Assembly: GCF_036884655.1 (NCBI RefSeq)
Contig: NC_088340.1
Location: 30,504,001 to 30,568,000, forward strand
From: Musa acuminata AAA Group
Taxonomy: Eukaryota; Streptophyta; Magnoliopsida; Zingiberales; Musaceae
Reading direction: 5' to 3'
Length of the DNA stretch: 64,000 nucleotides
The notes under the pieces were generated by a model. The model searched no databases and was not told the DNA's origin. It saw nothing but the letters and a program-made list of their open reading frames with translations. Made by a program: the position numbers and the translations under genes. Each line of letters begins with the position of its first letter. The stretch's first letter is position 1. Below are positions 9,869-19,879 of this stretch, one piece after another.

Positions 9869-11451
9869 ATGGCATACGCCAGAAACCAAGAGGGCCATTC
9901 TATTACACGTCCACCCTTGTTCAGTGGGACGGACTACACCTATTGGAAGACCCAAATGAGGATCTTTCTTATTTCTATGGATTTTGAACTTTGGAATCTT
10001 GTCGAAATTGGATTTTTGAAGCCTTATCTTCCAATGATCGATTGGAATGAATTGGAGAAGAAGGCTTTCGCTCTTAATGCAAAGGCTATAAATGCCTTAT
10101 TTTGTGCACTTGATAAAAACGAGTTTAACCGTGTTTCGACTTGTGAAACCACATTTGATATTTGGCACACACTCAAAGTGACTCACGAAGGCACAAGTAG
10201 AGTGAAAGAGTCAAAAATCAATCTTCTGTTACATTCTTTCGAACTTTTCCGGATGAAACCGAGTGAAACCATTGGCGACATGTTTACCCATTTCATGGAT
10301 GTCGTCAACGGTCTAAAAGGACTCGAAAAAAGTTTTCGGATTTTGAGCTCGTAAATAAGATTCTAAGATCCCTTCCTAAGAGTTGGGATCCTAAAGTCAC
10401 TGCTATTCAAGAGGCGAAAGATCTAAGCAACTTCCCTCTTGAAGAACTAATCAGGTCATTAATGACCTACGAGATGACGTGCAAAGCTCATGAAGAGCAA
10501 GAAGACATCCTTCCAAAGAACAGGAAGGATATGGCACTTAAAACTTCAGAAGGCCACTTGAGAGAAAACTCAAGTGATGAGGACTGTGACGATGACTTGG
10601 CACTTCTAACAAGAAAATTTAAAAAATTTATTAAAAGAAACAAGTTTAAGAATGAAACAAAAAATAAATTTGAACCCAAGAAGGACCAAGTTATTTGCTA
10701 TGAGTGCAAGAAGCCGGGACACTACAAAAGTGATTGTCCCCAAGTCAAGAAGAGAACATCAAAGAAGAAGGCGCTCAAAGCAACATGGGATGACTCGAGC
10801 GCATCCGAAGAAGAGGAGTCCAACACCGAGCAAGTTGCTCATTACGCCTTAATGGCCATCGGAGAGGAGGTAACAAATTTAATAGATGCAGATTTATCAT
10901 TTGATGAATTATTAAATGCCTTCAATGACTTATTTGATGAATGCAAGACTATTAGTAGAAATTATAAATTGCTAAAAAAGGAGCATGATAGTCTTACTTG
11001 TAATTTTGATAAGTTAAAAACTGAATATCATGATAGTTTAAATTCATGCACAAAATGCCATGATCTAGAAACTCTCCAAAAGGAAAATTTGCTACTTAAG
11101 GATACCTTGAAGAAATTCGAGATTGGTAGCAAGTCATTGAACATGATCCTTGCAAACAAGGGTCACGTTCCCAAAAGAAGTGGAATCGGATTTGTGAGAA
11201 GTCCTCACCAAAATCCAACCACCTTCATAAAAGGCCCCATCTTACATGTTCGACACCAAAGCAAATGCAACTTTTGTTGCAAATTTGGACACAAAACGTA
11301 TTATTGTCCATTCAAGAAAATTAGTCCAAACAAATTAATTTGGGTTCCTAAAGGAACCATAATAAATTCTATGCAACATGATAAACAATGTAGATCTATT
11401 TTTGAGGCATCCAAAAGCAAATGGTTACCTAAAAATCATCCTTTCCTGTAA
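9869..11451 (+). pseudogene. Sirevirus gag, broken by one frameshift (E1)
   Basis: Gag is the capsid/nucleocapsid protein that packages element RNA in virus-like particles. The frame begins MAYARNQEGHS, soon after the primer site, with the copia gag signature FSGTDYTYWKTQMRIFL. It runs in one frame to a stop at 10352-10354, then continues in another from about 10345 to 11451. Compared with E2, one T is missing from the T-run at 10333-10336. Past the break are an acidic stretch and two CCHC zinc knuckles: CYECKKPGHYKSDC (10696-10737) and CNFCCKFGHKTYYC (about 11266-11307). No protease follows. Apart from the single shift the coding sequence is remarkably open. Confidence 0.85.
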
Positions 11452-11958
11452 AAACATAAAAAATTATAAGCTGGAGCAAGAAATAATATTCTGCTCCTTG
11501 GATTCTCGATATTCATGACCCAAGATCCAAAAAGAACTCGCAATGCTCTCTAGCCTAAATAACAGATGAAGATTAAAATCACAAATGTGATTTAGATACA
11601 ATTCTATTTGATTTTTCAGAATTAGAAACGCATGATTCTCAATTCACATATCCTCTGGATTTTCGAACCCATCAATTTCATTCGTTCATAACTTTCGAAT
11701 CCAACTCTATATCATGAACTGACTAAGTCTGTCATGAACTTGCAAGGCTTACCAACTTGAACAAACTGTCACAAACATGTGTACGACATTGAGAGTATGC
11801 ACATTAAAAGATCTATCTTGATCGTGCAAAAGTTCTTGTCTTAAAATGAAAACTCTTACGTAATTACGTAAGTAAAGTTGATTGCTCTGAATGAAAATTC
11901 TTCTCAAGACAAAAACTCTCAAATCAGATTACATTGCGATTAGAACAAGTGCTCACCA
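11452..11958 (+). other. Non-coding spacer between gag and the extra ORF (E1)
   Basis: About 500 bp with no supported gene and no recognisable protease, integrase or RT remnants, although this is where pol should start. AT-rich, with a palindromic TTACGTAATTACGTAA near 11857-11872. Confidence 0.5.
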
Positions 11959-12318
11959 CTTGTAGGCAGTGGCACCGCCCTAGCTGGAGGTAGCACCTCC
12001 GGCTGTCACGTGTTGCAAGCGGTTGCACCGCCCCAGCCAGAGGTGCAACCGCCCGCAACTCTGCCCTTTTTAACCCAAGCTAGGGCCGACGGTGAAACCG
12101 ACCCCAACTCACTCCCTTCCCCTCTCTACTCTTCCAAGGCTCCTCCATCCCCATCTCTCCCCTCATAGCATCCCGAATACCCCTCATTTCGGAGCAAAAC
12201 ATCAACAATCTTTCCCTCTCTTGAAGATCTCACTAAGGTATTCTCTAAGAAGCCCTTAAATTCTGTTTTTTGATTCATTTACTCTTGCTCATCACTATTC
12301 TTCTAAACAGCAGTAGTT
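11959..12318 (+). promoter_or_regulatory. Palindrome-bearing leader upstream of the Transposase_32-like ORF (E1)
   Basis: From about 11962 to 12056 are copies of the same near-palindrome as in the LTR U3 (GGCAGTGGCACCGCC and GCGGTTGCACCGCC forms). After these come a T-rich stretch where E2 has CTTATAAGC, a pyrimidine-rich leader (about 12105-12175) and CACTAAGGTATTCTC, which could be a splice donor in a leader intron ending at AAACAG (12305-12310). The equivalent E2 region (19201-19545) has the same order. Promoter activity is inferred, not shown. Confidence 0.4.
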
Positions 12319-13143
12319 ATGGGATTTAGAAGATCCTCAAGGGACAAAGGAAAGAGGAGATTAGTAGAAGATTTTGATCTCACCCTTTTTTATTCAAAAT
12401 ATCATGTTGAAAAGTTTTCCTCTTTCGAACTTAGGAGTGTCAATAAGGGAAAATATGTAGATTTAAATAAACTAAGAGACTTAGAGACAATCCAATGGTT
12501 TGCAAACTTAGATCTACTCCCTATTTTGCAAATTAATGAACCCATCTATCCAAGACTTGTTAGATTGTTTTACAACAACATACAAATAGATGAAGAAGAA
12601 AGAATGTCTACCTATCTTTTAGGACAACACATCTCCATTACGGATAAATTCATTTACGACATGATAGGCATTCCCATAAAAAGTAGAGGACTTTACTTTA
12701 GAGGATCATGGGATGATGAAACTGTTGGAACAACATATGTTGAAGCCTTAGGAACAATTTTTGCCAATCCCAACTTAGCATTTGTTCCTAAAAGTTGTGA
12801 ACATCTACTGCCTCTAAACACTAAGGTACTTCATCATATCCTAACTAGCATCATTCTCCCTAAACAATACCATCATGATGAAGTAAGCCAATTAGAATTA
12901 GGAACTATGTATTTGATCATGAAAGGACATGACATCTGTCTTGGTTATCTTATCCAACAAAACATGTTAGAACTATCTAAGAAAGACATGATGCTCCCAT
13001 ATGGTGGTATAATCACTAGAATAATGAAAGCCTACGATATTCTAATACCACCGGAAGAAGAAGTAATAAAAGTAGATAGGTTTAGCATAATAAATAAATA
13101 TCTACTTCACCGATTAAGATGTTTTTATAGAAACGGTAACTAG
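12319..13143 (+). CDS. Putative plant transposon protein (Transposase_32-like) carried by E1
   Basis: An open frame of 274 residues. I recognise it by pattern as the plant 'putative plant transposon protein' type (Pfam Transposase_32, from memory); its biochemical activity is not known to me. It has a basic start (RRSSRDKGKRR, residues 4-14, a possible nuclear signal), QWFANLDLLPIL (59-70), YPRLVRLFYNN (78-88), a central ITDKFIYDMIGIPIKSRGLYF (split at residues 107-127), ILPKQYHHDEVS (179-190), MYLIMKGHDICL (197-208) and LPYGGIITRI (226-235). The start is the first ATG after the leader. The TAG at 13141-13143 replaces a Trp codon in E2, and homology continues beyond it, so the full protein was longer. 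No DDE or other transposase triad is visible, so 'transposase' should not be taken literally. Confidence 0.6.
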   Translation: MGFRRSSRDKGKRRLVEDFDLTLFYSKYHVEKFSSFELRSVNKGKYVDLNKLRDLETIQWFANLDLLPILQINEPIYPRLVRLFYNNIQIDEEERMSTYLLGQHISITDKFIYDMIGIPIKSRGLYFRGSWDDETVGTTYVEALGTIFANPNLAFVPKSCEHLLPLNTKVLHHILTSIILPKQYHHDEVSQLELGTMYLIMKGHDICLGYLIQQNMLELSKKDMMLPYGGIITRIMKAYDILIPPEEEVIKVDRFSIINKYLLHRLRCFYRNGN

Positions 13144-13437
13144 GTTAGAATGCCAAGAAGAACCGATCCCCCTCAACCTGAGCCAGAACCGAAAACACCA
13201 GTCTTTAGGGGTACCCAATCTCCTCCGATCTGTCCCTTTGAGGAAACACATCCATTTGAGCAAACTCATACATCATCTATCGAAGATATTGGGATTCGGA
13301 TGGACCGATTCGAACAAAGATAAGAATGGCTTGAACATCGACAAGATCAAATCCTATCTGAGCTGTAGCAAATTCATCGACAATTTGACTCTTTGTTTAG
13401 GCACTTTAATTTTCCACCTCATGAATGAGCTTGTATG
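13144..13437 (+). pseudogene. C-terminal tail of the Transposase_32-like ORF, past a stop
   Basis: Same frame as the preceding ORF and homologous to E2 at 18375-18090. It encodes a Pro-rich linker (MPRRTDPPQPEPEPKTPVF) and a charged, probably coiled-coil end (IGIRMDRFEQR, then EWLEHRQDQILSEL), closing at HFNFPPHE and a stop near 13437. In-frame stops at 13141, 13321 and 13366 break it. Two of the three stops have counterparts at the same places in E2, so they predate the insertions or are hot spots. Confidence 0.55.
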
Positions 13438-13659
13438 AACACAATCATCTGTTGTTATTGTAAACTCCTTATGTTACTCACCATGATGGGCTGTGCCTTG
13501 ATCCTTGATATGGTTACCTGATATATTTTTTTGAGCATATGCAGAGTTATAAACATCTCTCGTTGTTTATCTCAGATTTTACATTGAAACTAAATGTTTT
13601 AAAAACCTTGTGCCTTGATTTCCATGATAAATATAATTTGAGAAAGTGATATACCAATG

Positions 13660-13800
13660 CAGTTGATAAGTCATGACATTGCCATGATATTAACACTAAA
13701 CATCAACTAGCTGATATTTTTACAAAACCTCTGAGTGAAGAGCAATTTGATTTCATAAGAAGAGAATTAGGAATGTTGATAGATAAACTAGTTAAAATTA
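13660..13800 (+). pseudogene. RNase H C-terminal remnant (E1)
   Basis: Codes for NTKHQLADIFTKPLSEEQF and then DFIRRELGML, the invariant last 35 or so residues of Sirevirus RNase H (compare 6940-7020). Nothing upstream resembles the catalytic part. It shows that the ancestor had pol and that all but its tail is missing. Confidence 0.8.
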
Positions 13801-14797
13801 TTTTTTGGACTTTATTGAATGCTCAAATCACTTGATTGTCATTACATGCCTAAATAACATGTTGGAAATTATGTGTTGAATACAAAAATGTTTTGTCTTC
13901 ATGATTGTATTTAAAAATCTATAGCATAGTCTTGTCCGAATGCATGAAAGAGTTCACTTCATTTTTCGGATTCGCTTAACAATTGGAATGCTAAAAATCG
14001 AATTCTCTCATACACTCTTATGAAAAATATTTTTTTCTGAAATGGATTTGATGAAATGATTCCTGCTTATGAATTCCATCTTGAAATATAGATGATAGTA
14101 TTTTTACTTGCAAAAAGCTGTTCTTGACTCAAAGTAAACTCACAAATAACTGGTATCACAAATGACTTTTCTCCTTCATGCAAAAAGGATTATAACAAAA
14201 AAGAGGAAGAAGTATTCAAAGCAATCTACGTATCATGCCTTCCTTTATATGCTTGATAATTTGTTTATATTGTTCTCCTGGTATCACAACTACCATGCTT
14301 TTTGTTGATGACAAAGGGGGAGAAATATATGAATTGATGCTATAAACACTGTTGCTATGATTATGCCATACTTGCATCACCAAGAGATATATGAACAGAT
14401 GTCATGCATTAATTTGCATTATGCCTTGAGTTGATATCTTACCATGTGAAGAAATGCAATACTTACAAAAATATTTGAAATGTGTACATCATGTAATGAT
14501 ATCAAAATCTTACTTCACAGCTTTACATGTTGATATCTTACTATATGATGAATTGCTACTATTACCATCATTCAAACTTGTTATATTTGAAAATGAATGT
14601 CAAGCCTTGACATCATCTTCAGAGAGATACATCATGATGGGAATCATGATGGGAGTATTGATAAGTTCAAATGATTTTAACTTATCAATATGTCTCTTGA
14701 ATTCTTAGGTTTTGAATTCAAGAATGACTTATCTCAAGTATGGCATATAGATAGGGAGAGTTAAGGTTAACTCCATTATCAATTGATTGTCATCATC
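13801..14797 (+). other. E1 3' non-coding region with internal polypurine tract
   Basis: No gene. AT-rich 3' untranslated region containing an internal polypurine tract GACAAAGGGGGAGAA (14310-14324), about 490 bases before the one used at the LTR. A short symmetric run CATCATGATGGGAATCATGATGGG lies near 14630-14652 (quoted here only as a repeat of ATCATGATGGGA). Confidence 0.6.
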
Positions 14798-14811
14798 AAA
14801 AAGGGGGAGAT
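14798..14811 (+). other. Polypurine tract (E1)
   Basis: AAAAAGGGGGAGAT immediately before the 3' LTR; primes plus-strand synthesis. An identical tract sits at 44208-44221 in E3. Confidence 0.9.
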
Positions 14812-16574
14812 TGTTGAATCTCAGATTTTGATGATGAAGTCAATTGTCATTTGTTATCTAATCTATATATTGAGATAAGTGTGCAGGATTAACTACGATG
14901 AAAGTGAGACATGCAGCAGGAGTTACGCCGGAGTCAATACAATGATCACGTTGGGAGTTCGAGAGTTCGACGGAAGTTCGGACAGTCATCGGAAGTTCTG
15001 CGAGAACAAATCCGAGAAGTCCATAAGATTGCCAAAGAAGCTCGTCGGAACTCGCCAAGTGAATCGTCGCAAGTCCAAGAGTTTGCCGGAAGTCCATAGG
15101 AGCATCACCGAGGGTTCATCGGATGATCGACGGAAGTTCGCCGGAAGCTCGTCGGAAAAAGCGATTGACGCACCGGAGCAAGTTACAGTAAATGTCTTAG
15201 GAAAAATAGTAGTTAGCACATTGATTAAGTTGGAAATGGGAGGTGATCCCATTAACTTAATCTTGGGGCAATTGGGCCCCTGAAAAACACAAATTGGGCC
15301 GAATGGATCAACCCATTCGGACCATGATTTCTGCCAAGCGGTTGAACCGCCCAAGGCAGGAGGTTGCACCGCCTGGGCTTAGTCTCCGAGCGAGACTGGG
15401 AGGTGCAACCGCTCCAGCCAGGCGGTGGCACTGCCTGGGGCTCAGTCTCCGAGCGAGACTGGGCAGTGCAACCTCCCCTGACAGAAGGTGGCACTACTTG
15501 AGCTCAGTCTTCGAGCTGTGCCAGGCGGTGCAACCGCCTCAGTCAGGAGGTGCAACCGCCTGAGCTCGGTCTTCGAGCTCTGTCAGGAGGTGCAACCACC
15601 CCTGACAGGAGGTAGCACCGCCCAGAGGCTCAGTCTTCGAGCTCTGCCAAGCGGTGCAACCGCTCCAGTCAGGAGGTGTAACCGCTTGATCCCGAAATTT
15701 CGGGAATTGACAGTTTTGAACTCCAAATTTGAACTGGGTTGGGGCCTATAAATACCCCACCCATTCAGCACTGAAAGGGTAGGAACTTACACCGAAATCT
15801 TGATCTTTTTCTGTGATTCTTAGAGCTCAAAATTATTGTAAAGGCCAAAAGTTCTTCTCCCTCTGTTCTTCCAAGTTCTAAGTTGTAAAGAGATGAGAGA
15901 AAATTCTGTAAGAGTTATCTCCTAAGCCCGTCAAAAGGAGTGAAACTGTAAAAGGGTGGTTGGCCTTCGCCTATTGAAGGAAGGCCTCTAGTTGACGTCG
16001 ATGACCTCGTCGGTGGAGGAAGCCAAAAGTGGAGTAGGTCAAGATTGACCGAATCACTCTAAATCTCGGTTTGCATTTACTTTGAGCATATTATCTTTAT
16101 TGCAAAACTCCTCTAAAGCTTACTGCTTTCTACGCATATACGATCGGGTTTCAAGCTTTGCACTTTCCGAATCAGTGTTTAGACGTAAATCTATTTTTTT
16201 CATACGATCATCATATTTCAGTTTGCGCTTACGTTCTAATTTCTATTATAACTGCAAACTACCTTTATATCTTTGCTTTAACTGCATCTCGCCTTATCTC
16301 AAGTTAAAGTGGTTTACGAATCAGCTTTTATACCGAAATCACTTTTATCGTACGGTCGTATTTCAGTTTACGCTTATATTCTGATTTCCTTCATAACTGC
16401 AAACTACGTTCATATCTTTGCTGCATCTCTCCTAGTCAAAAGTTGAAGTGATTTACGAATCGGCTTTCTTACCAAAATCACTTCTATCGAACGAAAGCAG
16501 TTTTCGATTTTAATCGCAGAAGGTTTTCCACTGCACTAATTCACCTCCCCCTCTTAGTGCTCTTGATCCTAACA
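14812..16574 (+). repeat. E1 3' LTR
   Basis: A 1763-bp partner of 8045-9818, with the palindrome array at about 15335-15690 and TATAAATA at 15747-15754. It ends CCTAACA followed by the target duplication TAAAG (16575-16579). The C-run near the end is shorter than in the 5' LTR, which accounts for much of the length difference. Confidence 0.92.
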
Positions 16575-16579
16575 TAAAG

Positions 16580-17595
16580 GCATTCCTTCAATAGGCGAAG
16601 GCCAACCATCTTTTACAGCTCTTTCTCTTTTTGTCAGGTTTAGGAGAACCCTTACAAGTCTCACTCCTCTTTCTTGAATGGTTACAAGGCTACGAGATGA
16701 AGGAGGAGAACTCTTTTCTTATACAACACTTTAAGACTCAAGAACTTAAGATTATGCCAATAGCTTTCATGTCCTTTCATGTAAAAAATGGTACGGTATT
16801 TATAGACCCCAATAGCTTTCAAAAATAAAGTCAAAAAGTATCTCATCCCAGATTTTTGAGGTACTGGCGGTACCACCGCCATTACTAAGTGGTAACACCG
16901 CATGACACTTGACACTGGGCAGTACTACCGCTCAGTCTAGGTGGTACCAACGCCTAGCAAAGTTCGGAGATCGAGCTCTAGTGCTACCACCACCTGACAG
17001 GGGTGGTACCACCATTGGCAGCAATAACTGTCGTTAGTACCATCGTCTAGTTTGGGCGGTACCACCGCCCAGACCACTTGGGGTGCTGCTTTCCAGGCGG
17101 TGCCACCGCCGGCAAAGAATTCAACATCTTGGTTGGGCCTTGACTCCAGCCCAAACTAGCCCAACTCTGAGCCTAGTTGGCCGCTTACAGAGTTGATGGG
17201 ATTACCTCCCAAATCAACTCTAATTATCATTCTAACTACGATTAAGGCAACCATGGTCTGATATGTCAATTTTTCACTCGGCGATCTTCCGACGAACTTT
17301 TCGGCGAGTCTTCTAGCGAGCTTCTGACGAACTCCTGACCAACTCTTAGCTAGTCTTCTGATGTGCTTCCAGCGATCTCCCGACGAGCTTTCGGTGAGTC
17401 TTCCAACGTGCTTTCGGTGATCTCACAATAAACTCTCGGCAAGCTCCCGGTATATCGTCCGAGTCTTTGACTCTAGGCCATCATCTGCTTTACGCCTTAC
17501 TACTATCATAGTTAATCCTGCACACTTATCTCAACACATGGATTAGATCAAATAATTTACCAATTTATTTCATCATCAAAATCCGAGATTCAACA
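16580..17595 (-). repeat. E2 3' LTR, main part
   Basis: Minus-strand Sirevirus LTR continuing from 8044 after E1. On the plus strand it ends GAGATTCAACA at 17595, the reverse complement of the LTR start. The palindrome array is at about 16864-17110 and the CGGAAG-type repeats, as CTTCCGR complements, at about 17280-17460. Confidence 0.85.
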
Positions 17596-17609
17596 ATCTC
17601 CCTCTTTTT
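17596..17609 (-). other. Polypurine tract (E2)
   Basis: ATCTCCCTCTTTTT on the plus strand, the complement of the tract AAAAAGAGGGAGAT next to the 3' LTR; one G is changed to A relative to E1 and E3. Confidence 0.85.
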
Positions 17610-18060
17610 GATGATGACAACCAATTGGTGATGGAGTTAATCTTAACTCCCCCTATCTATATACCATAATTGAGAAAAGACACTCTTGAATTCAATGCCT
17701 TTGAATTCAAGCATCAAATTGATAATTTAGACTTATTTCATCATGCACATCATGATTTTCCAAATCTAAAGAGGATACCACGTATTCGTCGATAGAAATG
17801 ATGTCAAGACATGACATCCATTTTCGAGTCAAAATCACCGAAATTTTCAGCATCAAAGTAAGCATGATATTGACAGAAAATTTTAGCATTAAGGTAAACA
17901 TGATATCATACTCATCATTTGAAGAGATAGCATGAAAATCAAAACACATAATTATAATCATCAAAGTAAGTAGCATTTTAAGTTTACAACATCAAGGTAA
18001 ACAACATAGGATTACAACATCAAGGTAAGCAGAATAAAAGAAGGGGATTTCATCCATTTC
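17610..18060 (-). other. E2 3' non-coding region
   Basis: No gene. Contains short repeats of the type CATCAAGGTAA(G/A)CA around 17960-18030 and, at about 18058-18074, the complement of an internal polypurine tract (GACAAAGGGGGGAA). Confidence 0.55.
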
Positions 18061-19200
18061 CCCCCTTTGTCATCAGCAAAAAGTCATAATTAATTATTCA
18101 GGTGGTGGCCAGTCAAAATGTCTAAATAGGGTATTGAGTTGTTGATGAATCTATTGCAGGTCAATCAAAATTTGATCTTGGCGTTATTCAAGTCGATCTT
18201 AACGTTGTTCAAATCGATCCATCCGAGTCCCTATGTCATCGATAGATGAGGGACGTACTTGCTCTACTGGAGGTGATTCCTTAAAGGGACCAGTTGGAGG
18301 AGATAGATTACCCCTAAAAATTAGTGTTTCAGATTCTGGTTCTGGTTGGAGAGGATCAGTCCTTCTAGGCAGTCTAGTCCATATAACATTTTTGAATATG
18401 TGCATCTCATCCGTCGAAGTAGATTTGTATTTATGATACTAAATCTATCTAGTTTTATAACTTCTTCGTTGGGTGGAATGGTAATATCATAGGCATGGAG
18501 TAGTCTTGTGATTAAACCACCACATGGAAATATCATGTCCTTTTTTGATAGTTCAATCATGTTTTATTGGATTAGGTAATCAAAACAATTGTTATGTCCC
18601 TTCATAATCTAATACATGGTACCTAGTTCCATTTGGCTTACTTCATCATCATGATATTGCTTTGGGAGAATAATACTTATCAAGATGTGATGAAGTATTT
18701 TGGTGCTTAAAGGTAGTAAATGTTCGTAGCTTTTGGAAGAATCATTAAGTTAGGATTGCCAAAAATTATTCCTAAGGCATCAACGTAAGTAGTCCCAACT
18801 GTTTCATCATCCCATTGTCCTCTAAAATAACACCCTCTTTCTTTTATCGAAATTCCTATGATGTTGTAAATGGTTCTATCCGTAATGGGTATATGATGTC
18901 ATAATAGATAGATATCCTTTCATCTTCATCTACGTGTAAATTATTGTAACATAGCCTAACAAGTCTAGGACAGATAGGTTCACTCATTTGAAGGATTGGG
19001 AGAATGTCTAGATTAGCAAACCATTGAATAGGTTCCAAATCACTTAATTCATCTAAATCAACATATTTACCCTTATGAACATGTCTAGACTCTATGGATG
19101 AAAATTTTAGGGTATGTTGATTAGAATCGAAAAGTAGGAAGTCATAATTTTTATCTAATCTCCTCTTCCCTTTGTCCCTAGAGGATCTTCTTGAACCCAT
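18061..19200 (-). pseudogene. Transposase_32-like ORF, decayed copy in E2
   Basis: Minus-strand relative of the ORF at 12319-13143. It starts at ATG 19200 (MGSRRSSRDKGKRRL) and keeps QWFANLDILPILQM, CPRLVRLCYNN, ILPKQYHDDEVSQ and DRFSIINTNLLRR, then the Pro-rich linker and MDRFEQR tail. A frame break near 18900 and several stops inactivate it. Unlike in E1, it lies downstream of RNase H, between pol and the 3' LTR, which is where some Sireviruses carry an env-like ORF. It still has the Trp codon that is a stop in E1. Confidence 0.7.
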
Positions 19201-19545
19201 TAAGGCTAAAATAATGATGGCAAATAAGGAGCAAGAACAAGTAATACAAAGGAAAATCAATTTAGTGTAGAGATTACCTTAGTAGTTCTCCTTTCTAGTG
19301 ATCTTTAAAAGAATGTCGGAGATTGATCCTTAATCTAGTGGGAAGTGGAGATTTTTGAGTTGCTAAAGGGAGAGCAATAGGTTTGGAGCTGTTTGGAGGA
19401 GTGCTAAATGATTTGGGGTCAGTTCTACCGCCAGCCCTAGCTTATGCTTATAAGGGGGCAGATTGCTGGCAGTGGCACCGCTAGTTGGGCGGTGCTACCA
19501 CCAACTGGGCAGTGCCACCACCTATAGGCAGTGAGCACTGCTCAC
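19201..19545 (-). promoter_or_regulatory. Palindrome-bearing leader of the E2 Transposase_32-like ORF
   Basis: On the minus strand, palindromes of the GGCGGTGCCAC class (about 19545-19468) are followed by CTTATAAGC, a plausible TATA box (19454-19447). Then comes a leader of about 245 bases with CACTAGAAAGGAG and TACTAAGGTAATC motifs before the ATG at 19200. The order matches 11959-12318 in E1. Function is inferred from layout only. Confidence 0.4.
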
Positions 19546-19879
19546 ATAGTTGTGTGGGGAGGAGGGGGGTGATACCAATTTGCATGAACCTGCACAACCT
19601 TATCATGCAGGATTTTTATTGTTATGAACCACACAACCTTATTATGTAAAATTTGCATCATAAAAAAAGAAAATTCGTATTAATGATTATACGCTCATAA
19701 TTCATCATATAAAATGCATACCATAATCAAACATTATATTGAACTAGTATTGTAAAATGCATACCATAAGTTCATGATTCATCATTTGTATGCAAACATC
19801 ATAAAAACTCATATAGAAAAATGCATTTAGCTCATTGCGCACACTATAAGATCATGATCAAGAAGTCTGAAAATGAAAA

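Larger units (their letters stand above)
8045..16574 (+). mobile_element. Sirevirus E1, complete but pol-less
   Basis: An 8530-bp element with 5' LTR 8045-9818, 3' LTR 14812-16574, both TG...CA, and a matching 5-bp target duplication TAAAG (8040-8044 and 16575-16579). It has a primer-binding site after the 5' LTR and a polypurine tract before the 3' LTR. Internally it carries gag, then a Transposase_32-like ORF, then only the last 40 or so residues of RNase H. Protease, integrase and reverse transcriptase are absent. The intact ends show that it integrated normally, so enzymes came from another element or pol was lost later. The LTRs differ at scattered, mostly transition sites (about 8 in the first 145 bases). 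Confidence 0.93.

Noticed and set aside
12319..13143. Calling this ORF a transposase
   Set aside because: The family name is historical; no DDE or other catalytic motif is visible, so only the family resemblance is claimed.
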